Shown: positions 32,023 to 39,397 of the stretch, piece by piece
Layout: each line of letters starts with the position of its first letter
Numbering within the stretch: the stretch's first letter is position 1
DNA from: Nocardiopsis coralli
GTDB lineage: Bacteria; Actinomycetota; Actinomycetes; Streptosporangiales; Streptosporangiaceae
Direction of reading: 5' to 3'
NCBI RefSeq assembly: GCF_014892575.1
Contig: NZ_JADBGI010000013.1
Span: 62,001 to 126,000 of the forward strand
DNA length: 64,000 nt
Position numbers and translations under genes: made by a program
Notes under the pieces: generated by a model
The model's input: only the letters and a program-made list of their open reading frames with translations
Told to the model about the DNA's origin: nothing
Databases searched by the model: none

Positions 32023-32400
32023 ATGATGACGGACCAACGGGCGGAAGACCGCGCGGCGCTGCACGGGCACCCCTCAGCTATCGAGGTCATCGCGGCCGAC
32101 TACCCGGCATGGGACATCAGCCGCGAACCCCACGCCGGCCCCTGGTGCGCCACGCGCGGCGAGACCCGTCTGAGTGCCGACACCCCCGCCGGTCTCCTCG
32201 TGCGCGTGGAAGAGCAGGAACTCGCCCGGCTCCAAGCCGCCCACGCCCACCAGTGGCGCATATGGCGCACCCCCAACTACTGGATGGCCAACGCCCGCGT
32301 ACCCGGGATCGAACCGACGTTGATGGAACCGACCCCCGGCGCGCTGGAAGCGAAGATGCTCAACCCCGGGCCTCACATCGCCCCGCCCTACCCCGAGTAG
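32023..32400 (+). CDS. Hypothetical element protein
   Basis: A 125-residue soluble protein (AIEVIAADYPAWDISREPHA, GPWCATRGETRLSADTPAGL, later HQWRIWRTPNYWMANARVPG). It resembles small proteins found after XRE/TPR regulators in streptomycete genomes, often of unknown role. The start has GAGGTGAG upstream. Alone between converging units. Confidence 0.65.
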   Translation: MMTDQRAEDRAALHGHPSAIEVIAADYPAWDISREPHAGPWCATRGETRLSADTPAGLLVRVEEQELARLQAAHAHQWRIWRTPNYWMANARVPGIEPTLMEPTPGALEAKMLNPGPHIAPPYPE

Positions 32401-32476
32401 GCGAACAGCTCCCGCGCCTCGGGGTCCATGTACACACGGGGATGTGCACTGGTCGACACCCCCGGGGCGCGGGTCT

Positions 32477-32761
32477 TCACCCGCACACACCCCACTCGAC
32501 CAACCGGCGCCAACCAGCGTCGAGACCAGCCTCCCGCACCCACCCCCGAGCCGCAGCCTTACGACGGTTGACCGGGTGCGCAGGCACACCGAAACGTTCC
32601 GATGCCGGCATCGACCAGCCGCGCGCGTGCATCCACGCCCGGTACCGGCCTTGGTGGTGCCACACCACGTGGTCGCCGTCGAGGAGCTCGGGCGGCACCG
32701 GTAGCCCTTCCACCACCGGCGCCGCCATCGCGGCCGCACGGGCACGCCGGCGGGCGCTCAC
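32477..32761 (-). CDS. Small element protein with Trp/His-rich core
   Basis: A 94-residue basic protein with PVPPELLDGDHVVWHHQGRY and AWMHARGWSMPASERFGVPA, then an Arg/Lys-rich NRRKAAARGWVREAG helix. GTG 32761 overlaps the upstream stop by four bases (GTGA), so it is coupled to the terminase-like gene. Function not recognised; nucleic-acid binding is possible. Confidence 0.6.
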   Translation of the reverse strand: MSARRRARAAAMAAPVVEGLPVPPELLDGDHVVWHHQGRYRAWMHARGWSMPASERFGVPAHPVNRRKAAARGWVREAGLDAGWRRLVEWGVCG

Positions 32762-33132
32762 TCGGCGCTCTCCGCGATGCGCCACCCCAACGCCGCCATC
32801 GCTTTCGGGGTCAACCCGAGCGCTTCACTCGCGTAGCGGGCTTCCTGCGCCATCCACGCGGACGCCTCACCCGCCAAAATCGCGGACTCATACACCACCA
32901 GCACCGCCACCGTTCCGCGCGCGGTGTCATCCCACTGGGTCGCCTGCGGCGACTGCCACAGCTCCCGCCATCGTGTCGCCTCAGCAACCGTCCACTCACG
33001 CCCCGGCGGCATGGGCGGCACCGGAAGGTCACACCCGGCCGGAGGTAGGTCGACCAGCGCCGACCGCGCCCCCGTTGCGACCGGGCGCCGATGGGCCCGG
33101 CTGTGCGGCTTGGCCGCGTTCTTCACCGGCAT
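32758..33132 (-). CDS. Terminase small-subunit-like protein
   Basis: A 124-residue protein with a disordered N-terminus, the pattern WTVAEATRWRELWQSPQATQ, a central helix around LVVYESAILAGEASAW, and a conserved ending EALGLTPKAMAALGWRIAES. This Trp-rich pattern with a final G(L/A)TPxxxxxLxW motif matches small-terminase-like proteins of actinophages and integrative elements, from memory. No large terminase subunit is present. It could be a DNA-binding packaging adaptor as in satellites, or a co-opted DNA-binding protein. Confidence 0.45.
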   Translation of the reverse strand: MPVKNAAKPHSRAHRRPVATGARSALVDLPPAGCDLPVPPMPPGREWTVAEATRWRELWQSPQATQWDDTARGTVAVLVVYESAILAGEASAWMAQEARYASEALGLTPKAMAALGWRIAESAE

Positions 33133-33259
33133 CTGTCACTCTCCGTTGTCGAATGGGCGGGATCGTTGAGGTTGGCTGGTACCGGCACCAGGCGGAGCCC
33201 TCCCCGGCGACCTTTCGTGGATCTCCGGAAGGGGGTCATCCCCCTGGTGTCGTCGGAGG

Positions 33260-34039
33260 TCACGGGCGCGGGATGAACGTGTCTCCGAAGGTGTCGATCT
33301 CCTCGCCGTGTTCGTTGATCTCGCGAATGCTCTTCCTGCGCGCCTGCGCTCGGATCAGCTCGGCAGTCTCGACGTCGCGCGCGTAGAACACGCCGTCGCG
33401 GAAGACCACAGTCCGCCCGTCGCCAGGACTGCTCAGCTTCACCGTGTACGCGCCGCTGTCCCTGCCGACGGCGGATGGTCCGAGCTTGAACCTCGCCACG
33501 ATCTCCGGCGCGTCAGGGACCTCGCCGCTGCTGCGCGCTCCTGTTTCCGCAGCCTTTGCGACAGCGTCGGCATCGGCGTGGACCTGGGCGGTGGTGGTGT
33601 GGCGGTGGTCTTCCTCGAACCGGGTCAGGACCTGGGTCAGGCATTCGGCGTAGCCCCCTGCCTGTAGGGCAAGGCTGGGACGCACCCCCCGTAGCCCTCG
33701 TTGGTGTGTCTCACGCCGTAGGGCCTCGTGCTCCCCGTGGGCCTGTGCGCGGGCGAGGGCGAACCGGCGCCACGCGGTGAGGGTGTCCTCCTCGCTGCCT
33801 CCGGTAGCGGCCTTCTCGAACTCCTGCCATGTGGTGGCGACGTGGGGGTGCACCTGGTCGTAGAACCGTATGACGCGCTCCTGCCAATAGCTGGTGAGGG
33901 CGTTCTCCCGGGCGAACTCAACAGCGGCGCGGGCCTTCTGTGCCGCTTCTCGGGCGGCCCGGTACTTGCGTTCGATCTTGTCGGCTTCGGCTTGCAGGTG
34001 GTCGGGGTCGTGCTGTTCAGCGGTCTTCGTGGTCGCCAT
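33260..34039 (-). CDS. Coiled-coil hypothetical protein of the element
   Basis: A 259-residue cytoplasmic protein. Residues 12-140 are predicted as long charged helices (LQAEADKIERKYRAAREAAQ and onward); residues 175-240 form a beta-rich domain (SGAYTVKLSSPGDGRTVVFR, then DGVFYARDVETAELIRAQAR). No family recognised. Its start overlaps the end of the 64-residue upstream gene, so the two are co-translated, and it belongs to the leftward replication operon. Confidence 0.65.
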   Translation of the reverse strand: MATTKTAEQHDPDHLQAEADKIERKYRAAREAAQKARAAVEFARENALTSYWQERVIRFYDQVHPHVATTWQEFEKAATGGSEEDTLTAWRRFALARAQAHGEHEALRRETHQRGLRGVRPSLALQAGGYAECLTQVLTRFEEDHRHTTTAQVHADADAVAKAAETGARSSGEVPDAPEIVARFKLGPSAVGRDSGAYTVKLSSPGDGRTVVFRDGVFYARDVETAELIRAQARRKSIREINEHGEEIDTFGDTFIPRP

Positions 34040-34211
34040 CGTTCTTCTCCTCGTTCTTGCGGGTGTGGTCGGTGATGGTGAGCCCGAACGTGGTCAGGGT
34101 CCGGGAGCGGGAGTAAGCGGATGATTCGCCGGGGTCGATCTCTCCGGCGGGGCCGCGCGGCCGGTGGCCGCGCGCGTAGTACCAGCGTCCGAGTTCGTAG
34201 CGGTCAGCCAT
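34017..34211 (-). CDS. Small element protein, unknown function
   Basis: A 64-residue protein (MADRYELGRWYYARGHRPRG, then a basic tail KNEEKNDGDHEDR) with a strong AAGGAGG ribosome site. It lies 52 bases after the Prim-Pol gene and overlaps the start of the coiled-coil gene by 23 bases. No family recognised. Confidence 0.6.
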   Translation of the reverse strand: MADRYELGRWYYARGHRPRGPAGEIDPGESSAYSRSRTLTTFGLTITDHTRKNEEKNDGDHEDR

Positions 34212-34263
34212 AGTTGTTCCTCCTTGTCGATGGGGCGCCCACGGGTGCGGGCGCCCCGGGCTC

Positions 34264-37008
34264 TTATGCGGCGGCCTGGTGGTCGAAGCAGTGGCCGTCA
34301 GGCCACATGTCGAGGGCGACACGGCGATCACATCCGGGGGTCTGGCACGCTGCGGTGGCGGGCTCTGGCTCATGACCCCCCTCGTTCGGCAACCCAGAAA
34401 ACCCAGAACCCGACTCTGACGCCCCCTGTCCGGGGTTCTGGGTTTTGTGGGTTGCGCTTCCGGCGGGGCCGTCCGCGTGCACATCCGGATGGAGGGCATA
34501 CCTCGGCGAGGGAGAACGCCCCTTCTTCCCGGGCGGCCTCTCGGGGGTCACGTCGGCAAGCCACCCGAGATCCTCAAGCTCGACCATCGCGTCCCGGACA
34601 ACGGCGGCGCCGCCACCGTGCCGCACCCACGGATGACTGTTGAGCCCCTGGTACACATCCCGAACGGACACCTGCTCACCGGGGCGGGTGTTCTTGGCCA
34701 GCCAGTCGAGGATGTCCGCCAGGGGCTTACGTCCACCCTCGGCACGTGCGTCCATCAGCTCGAACACACGCCGGGCGTGCGCGATGAAGTACGGCGCCAG
34801 CTCGATGGCACGCGCCATGGTGTCCTCGGTGACCTCGACGGCACCGGGATTGTCGTAGATCTCCATGCACGCGGCCACGCGGGCGACCTGACCGCAGAGT
34901 TTGCCCGCCCACTCAGTCAAGTCGTGCAGGTCGCCGCCCTCGCCCTTGCGCTGCTCGACGTCGTTGTAGAAACTGCCGAACCGGCGCCGTGCTCGGTCGG
35001 TCAGGTCCAACGTCGCTACGGTCTCGCCCGCCCACACCTGGTGCACGATGGCACTCACTCGGGATTCGAGCCCGGCGACAACGGCCGGCGGGATGCCGGG
35101 AGCGTCGAAGGTGCCCGGGGGCATCTGCGGGGACAGCGCCATGAGGAACCGGTTCAGGAAACCGGACTCCTTGAAGTCGGGGTTCTGCTTGGACAGACCC
35201 TCGACCATGCCCGTTTGGATGATCAGCCCCAGGGTGACGGCGGTGTGAGGCATGTACGACCCGCCACGGGAGACCCTGCCGGAGTGGTAGGCCACACCGG
35301 TGTACCCCTCTAGGAGGGGCCCGATGTTGGCTTGTCCGTTGCCGTAGATCCCGGCCGCGTGCTTCCACAACGTGGCTTCAGAGCCGAGAACGGCGACGCG
35401 TCCGCCCTGCTCGCCCATGGTCTTGGCTAGATACTCGATTGTGGAGTCCCCGCCCGCGAGGATCTGCGGCAGGTGTCGTCGGGCTCCGGCTTCCTCCACT
35501 TCGTCACGTGCCATCTGAAGGTCGGCGTCGTCGGCCTTGCCGCTCTTGGCTTGCTGCTTGGCCTTTTCGTACCGGGCCTCAGCGATCTCGACCTGTTCGT
35601 TGTGTCGCCAGACCTCGGGCCCCACCTTCTCGGCCAACTCTGCTGCGGCGCGTTCGAGCGGCTCCATGGCCAAGGACAGGGCCGGGGTCTTGCGTGCGGA
35701 CGAGTCGGCCAACGCCATGGCGTACAGGCACACCATCTCCGTCCAACCGTCCTTGACCTTGACCCGGCGCCGCCCCCCGACTGCTGCCGAGATCACCGAC
35801 AGGGCGGAGAATGCGGCGATGTCCTCGGAGACGTTGAGGCTCACCGACGCCGCGCGCACCCACTCGGCCAGAGTTCCGAGGTGCCCCGTGGGGAAGGCCG
35901 GGAGCCGGGGCGAGTGGACAGGGACGGGGGCTCCTTCGAATACGTGACCTCCCTCGTTCGGCAACCCAGAAAACCCAGAACCCGACTCTGACGCCCCCTG
36001 TCCGGGGTTGTGGGTTTTGTGGGTTGTGAATCCGAGGGGGTCATGGGTCTCGGGGACTCGTTCGGTGAGCCCCCGGATGACCCCGTTCAGTTCGGCGCCG
36101 GTCTTGGCCTTGACCGCCGAAACGACCCACGCGAGCACGTCATCGAACTCAGCATCGGCTTCCTTCGGCGTGAGGACCCGGTCCGAGCCGGTACGCGGCT
36201 TGGCCATCATCTCGGCGTGCAGCGGCCGGAGCGCCTCCTCGGAACGCCGGGCCGCGTACATGCCCACCCGGGCCTCGGTCATCGTGTCCAGAAGGGCGAA
36301 CTTCACGCTGTCGTGGCGCGAGTAGCCGCCGTTGGCCCGGGCCACGAACCGCTCAACGATCACGTTCAGGAGATAAGGGCGCATCTGGGCGGTGTAGGTG
36401 TCGAGGAACTCCTCGACCTCCTCGCGCGTGGCTTTGGACCGGGACTCTCGCGCTTGGGTGAGCTTCTCGGCCAGCGCGTCGGGCAGCACAGGCAAGGCAC
36501 CGGCGGTCAGCCACTCGTACCGGCCTCCCTGTTCAACCTTTTCGTGCTCGGAGGGAGCAACGACGATGACGCCGTTCTCCCCGCGCACTTCGCCCCACGC
36601 GCCGCCCAAGCCGCCGGTGCTGTTGCCGTATCCCTGGCCGTGCGGGGTGGCGAACACGTAGTGCCCGCGCATGGGCTGGTCTGTACGAGTGGACTGATAC
36701 GGCGGGTTGTGTGCGGTGATCGCCTCTGCGAGGGGCTCGGGCATCTGGTCGGGGTCGTCGACGTCGAACACCACGGCCCCGGGACCTACATGCAAGGCCA
36801 TGCTGGTGTGTCCGTCAGTGAGGAACCAGTCGGCGAGCTGTTGGGGGTCTCGACTGGACTTGAGGTGCCAGACGCCTCCGACGACGCTTCCCGGGTGCTT
36901 GCTGCCGCTACGGATCGGCAGGAGGCGGAAACCGGCATCCGCGTAGGCGAACGCGGCGGTCAGGACGTCGGCGTCGGGGGCGATTTCGGGGATGTGGAGC
37001 GTGTTCAC
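34264..37008 (-). CDS. Prim-Pol/DUF3987 replication protein of the element
   Basis: A 914-residue protein. Residues 10-200 are a bifunctional primase/polymerase (AEP) domain: AYADAGFRLLPIRSGSKHPG, the metal-binding VVFDVDDP (Asp82, Asp84), RGHYVFATPHGQGYGN. Residues about 360-800 are a DUF3987/YfjI-type domain (AAFSALSVISAAVGGRRRVK, ADSSARKTPALSLAM). A winged-helix-like segment and a Cys pair (CQTPGC) end the protein. It likely initiates element replication. Two interdomain linkers are the same 27-residue sequence (GQGASESGSGFSGLPNEGGH core), encoded by an 82-bp near-identical DNA repeat. GTG 37008 overlaps the preceding stop and has GGAGGGGG upstream. Confidence 0.85.
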   Translation of the reverse strand: MNTLHIPEIAPDADVLTAAFAYADAGFRLLPIRSGSKHPGSVVGGVWHLKSSRDPQQLADWFLTDGHTSMALHVGPGAVVFDVDDPDQMPEPLAEAITAHNPPYQSTRTDQPMRGHYVFATPHGQGYGNSTGGLGGAWGEVRGENGVIVVAPSEHEKVEQGGRYEWLTAGALPVLPDALAEKLTQARESRSKATREEVEEFLDTYTAQMRPYLLNVIVERFVARANGGYSRHDSVKFALLDTMTEARVGMYAARRSEEALRPLHAEMMAKPRTGSDRVLTPKEADAEFDDVLAWVVSAVKAKTGAELNGVIRGLTERVPETHDPLGFTTHKTHNPGQGASESGSGFSGLPNEGGHVFEGAPVPVHSPRLPAFPTGHLGTLAEWVRAASVSLNVSEDIAAFSALSVISAAVGGRRRVKVKDGWTEMVCLYAMALADSSARKTPALSLAMEPLERAAAELAEKVGPEVWRHNEQVEIAEARYEKAKQQAKSGKADDADLQMARDEVEEAGARRHLPQILAGGDSTIEYLAKTMGEQGGRVAVLGSEATLWKHAAGIYGNGQANIGPLLEGYTGVAYHSGRVSRGGSYMPHTAVTLGLIIQTGMVEGLSKQNPDFKESGFLNRFLMALSPQMPPGTFDAPGIPPAVVAGLESRVSAIVHQVWAGETVATLDLTDRARRRFGSFYNDVEQRKGEGGDLHDLTEWAGKLCGQVARVAACMEIYDNPGAVEVTEDTMARAIELAPYFIAHARRVFELMDARAEGGRKPLADILDWLAKNTRPGEQVSVRDVYQGLNSHPWVRHGGGAAVVRDAMVELEDLGWLADVTPERPPGKKGRSPSPRYALHPDVHADGPAGSATHKTQNPGQGASESGSGFSGLPNEGGHEPEPATAACQTPGCDRRVALDMWPDGHCFDHQAAA
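34373..34454. repeat. 82-bp repeat with internal hairpin, copy A (inside Prim-Pol gene)
   Basis: Contains AACCCAGAAAACCCAGAACC and, 27 bases later, GGTTCTGGGTTTTGTGGGTT, which pair to form a long stem. Copy B at 35945-36026 differs at two bases. In both places it encodes the same low-complexity linker. Confidence 0.9.
35945..36026. repeat. 82-bp repeat with internal hairpin, copy B (inside Prim-Pol gene)
   Basis: Same as copy A except T for C in the TGACCTCC start and G for C in GGGGTTGTGGG. It falls at the junction between the Prim-Pol and DUF3987 domains, where an inserted linker is tolerated. Confidence 0.9.
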
Positions 37009-37346
37009 TTCGCCCCCTCCCCGCCGTGGTCGCATTCGAGCAGGGACGTACCGCACCAGGACTGGAGTGCTCGGGCTACAGGGTCCTCTGCAACGGCTTG
37101 GTCACAGAGGTGGCAGTCGCCGGGGGCGACGATCTTCGGGGCCTGGTGGTGGCAGTCGATACGAAGTCGCACGCCGGCGGTGTCGATCCGGACGCTGTCC
37201 GCCATCTGGTGCGCGAGGTCGGTGCAGAGGGCGCACTGGTCGTCATAGTGCAAGTCGACTACGCTGGTGGGAGCTTGCTCGTACACGTGAGCTTCTGTTC
37301 GACCCTCGGCGTGGCCGCGCCGGGGGTCGTTTTTGTGCTTGCTCAT
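37005..37346 (-). CDS. Cys/His-rich element protein, probable zinc binder
   Basis: A 113-residue protein with two CxxC knuckles (DDQCALCTDL and PGDCHLCDQA) and further His/Cys residues (RIDCHHQAPK, LECDHGG). It sits between excisionase and Prim-Pol genes with four-base overlaps on both sides (ATGA, GTGA). It may be an accessory replication protein; no family recognised. Confidence 0.65.
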   Translation of the reverse strand: MSKHKNDPRRGHAEGRTEAHVYEQAPTSVVDLHYDDQCALCTDLAHQMADSVRIDTAGVRLRIDCHHQAPKIVAPGDCHLCDQAVAEDPVARALQSWCGTSLLECDHGGEGAK

Positions 37347-37591
37347 GCGGCAGCACCTCCCTGCGCGTTCGCGTCGAGCCACTTCTCGACGTCGGCCCAC
37401 CGGTAGCGGCGGTGGCGTCCGACTCGGCTGTACCGGGGGCCGGTGCCGAGGTGCGCCCACTTGTCGAGGGTGGCTTTTGGGACGTCGAGGTACTCGGCGA
37501 CATCGGTGGTGTCGGCGAGGGTGCGTCGTGGGGCGGGAGAAGATGACTTAAGAGACAAAGAAACTCCTAAAGGTGAAAAAATCTCACCCAT
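37343..37591 (-). CDS. xis: Excisionase-like helix-turn-helix protein
   Basis: An 82-residue protein with a MerR/AlpA-like winged helix: DTTDVAEYLDVPKATLDKWA and GPRYSRVGRHRRYRWADVEK. Such proteins direct the integrase to excise the element and often regulate transcription. It is first in the leftward replication operon. Its ATG (37591) directly abuts the GGTGA-N7-TCACC site, so the repressor encoded by the divergent gene very probably controls it. Confidence 0.85.
   Translation of the reverse strand: MGEIFSPLGVSLSLKSSSPAPRRTLADTTDVAEYLDVPKATLDKWAHLGTGPRYSRVGRHRRYRWADVEKWLDANAQGGAAA
37572..37588. promoter_or_regulatory. Operator 1 at the excisionase start
   Basis: GGTGA-AAAAATC-TCACC, a 5-bp inverted repeat with seven-base spacer, lies within the first codons of xis. 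The same arms and spacing recur at 37662-37678; a half site GGTGA is at 37614. Confidence 0.75.
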
Positions 37592-37661
37592 TCGAGCGAA
37601 AGATACCCGTTCTGGTGAGCCAGGATGCCAGCCCTTGCATGGTGGCGCAAGCCCTCGTTAA

Positions 37662-37678
37662 GGTGAAACCATGTCACC
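37662..37678. promoter_or_regulatory. Operator 2 over the repressor start codon
   Basis: GGTGA-AACCATG-TCACC includes the ATG of the XRE gene in its spacer, and its left arm doubles as the ribosome site (AAGGTGA). Binding would block both transcription and translation start, a compact autorepression design. Confidence 0.75.
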
Positions 37679-38132
37679 TACACCTGCTAGCCCCATGGGG
37701 ACCATCGCTCGACGCGTCCAGGAGCTCCGTAACCGCAAGGGGTGGAGCGCTGCCGAACTCGGCGAGAAGCTCACAGAGAAGGGTGTGCCCTGGGACCGGT
37801 TCACCGTCAGAGCGCTGGAAGGGGGAAGGCGGAAGAACGTCACGGTTCAGGAGTTTCTCGCCCTGGCTGTGGTGCTCGACGTCGCTCCGGTACACCTGCT
37901 GTTCCCGCTCCACGAGGGCGCTTACGAGATCACCCCGAACGGGTCCCTGTTCAAGACCGGCGCAGCCCGGCACTGGTTCCGAGGAACCGAGCCGTACCCG
38001 AGAGGCGATCGCCAGATGTACTTGAGCGAACGCCCCGAACGTGAACTGAACTGGCCGGGCAGCATCCCCGAAAGCGATTGGACCGAACCGCCTGCATCCT
38101 CAGACGAAGGTGAGACCGATGCCGGTCGTTGA
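37671..38132 (+). CDS. XRE-family repressor of the element
   Basis: A 153-residue protein with a helix-turn-helix at residues 9-65 (IARRVQELRNRKGWSAAELG, FTVRALEGGRRKNVTVQEFL) and a polar C-terminal part. It is divergent from xis/Prim-Pol and overlaps the integrase gene by 14 bases, so repressor and integrase are made together. The twin operators make it the likely immunity or maintenance switch. An alternative start at 37695 would fall outside the operator. Confidence 0.85.
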   Translation: MSPTPASPMGTIARRVQELRNRKGWSAAELGEKLTEKGVPWDRFTVRALEGGRRKNVTVQEFLALAVVLDVAPVHLLFPLHEGAYEITPNGSLFKTGAARHWFRGTEPYPRGDRQMYLSERPERELNWPGSIPESDWTEPPASSDEGETDAGR

Positions 38133-39393
38133 CACCTGGCACAAGACCGTCAAGCAACCGGACGGTTCGAAGGTCGAGGAGCGCAGCGCCGCATACGGGC
38201 GCGGGAAGCGATGGGCGGCTCGGTACCGGGACGACAACGGCAACCAGAAGTCGCCGAAGTTCAAGACCAAGGCGGCTGCTGAGGCACACCTGAAACGCGC
38301 TGAGGGAGACCTACAGCGCGGGCAATACGTCGACCCCAAGGCCGGTGACGTCAAGCTTCGCGACTTCGCTGAGGAGGTTCTCAGCAATGCCAGCCTCGAC
38401 GAGTCCAGCCGTGACGAGATGCGCCGGCGCCTGCGACGCCATGTCTTCCCCGAGCTGGGCGGCAAGGCGATGCGCGCCGTTCGCCCGTCCATGGTGCAGG
38501 CGTGGCTACGGGGACGGCTTGACCAGCTCGGAGAGCAGACCGTCAAGACCGTGTTCCAAAACCTCAGCATGGTCTTTCAGGTCGCCGTCGATGACGAGAT
38601 CATCGGTCGGAACCCTTGCCGCTCCGGTTCGGTGAAGGCACCGACAGTCCCCCGGCGCAAGGTTGAACCGTGGAGCGTCGAGCGTGTCGCGGCGATCATG
38701 ACGGCGCTGCCGTCGTACTGCCGTGCCGTTGTGGCTCCCGGCGCCGGGTGTGGGATGCGGCAGGGAGAGGTGTTCGGCCTCGCCGCCGACGATGTTGAGT
38801 TCCTGCACCGGAACGTGATCGTGCGGCGTCAGATCAAGATGGTCCGCAACCGGTGGGTGTTCGCTCCCCCGAAGGGCGGCAAGGAACGTGACGTACCGCT
38901 CCCCCGCCACGTGGCCGACGTCCTGTCTCAGCACATCGCCGACCGCCCACCAGTCGAGGTCACGCTCCCGTGGCGGGAACCAGGCGGCTCACCGGTCACC
39001 GCACGGCTGATCTTCACCACCAGGCGCGGCAAGCACCTGAACAAGACCACGTTCAACGCCTACGTCTGGAAACCCGCGCTGGTCGAGGTCGGTGTACTCC
39101 CCCGGCCTGCCGAGGGTCAGCGTATACCGGCCGCGCACGACAAGGGGTTCCACCAGCTCCGCCACCACTACGCCAGCTTGACGCTGGACGAGGGCGTGAG
39201 TATCCGGGCTTTGGCGGAATACCTCGGCCACTCCGATCCCGGGTTCACGCTGCGGACCTACGCGCACATGATGCCGAGCAGCGACGGGCGGGCTCGCGAC
39301 GCTATCGATCGTGCATGGTCGGCGAACACTCCCCCGGCGAGTGCGCCCGATGTGCGCCCGGACGGCACAGACGGGGGAGGACACACGCCTTGA
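38119..39393 (+). CDS. int: Tyrosine recombinase (integrase) of the element
   Basis: A 424-residue integrase. N-terminal arm-type DNA-binding region (RWAARYRDDNGNQKSPKFKT, an AP2-like three-strand fold), a core-binding SAM-like domain (about 75-165), and the catalytic domain with Arg214 (GCGMRQGE), a Lys in PPKGGKERDVPL, His345 and Arg348 (HQLRHHYAS), His371 (YLGHSDPGF) and nucleophile Tyr381 (LRTYAHMM). It acts on the 40-bp core 12 bases past its stop codon. Start ATG 38119 has GAAGGTGAG upstream. Confidence 0.95.
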   Translation: MPVVDTWHKTVKQPDGSKVEERSAAYGRGKRWAARYRDDNGNQKSPKFKTKAAAEAHLKRAEGDLQRGQYVDPKAGDVKLRDFAEEVLSNASLDESSRDEMRRRLRRHVFPELGGKAMRAVRPSMVQAWLRGRLDQLGEQTVKTVFQNLSMVFQVAVDDEIIGRNPCRSGSVKAPTVPRRKVEPWSVERVAAIMTALPSYCRAVVAPGAGCGMRQGEVFGLAADDVEFLHRNVIVRRQIKMVRNRWVFAPPKGGKERDVPLPRHVADVLSQHIADRPPVEVTLPWREPGGSPVTARLIFTTRRGKHLNKTTFNAYVWKPALVEVGVLPRPAEGQRIPAAHDKGFHQLRHHYASLTLDEGVSIRALAEYLGHSDPGFTLRTYAHMMPSSDGRARDAIDRAWSANTPPASAPDVRPDGTDGGGHTP

Positions 39394-39397
39394 CCAG

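Noticed and set aside
36010-37248. A 412-codon frame antisense to the Prim-Pol gene
   Set aside because: No family and no ribosome site; the Prim-Pol frame on the other strand has catalytic motifs.
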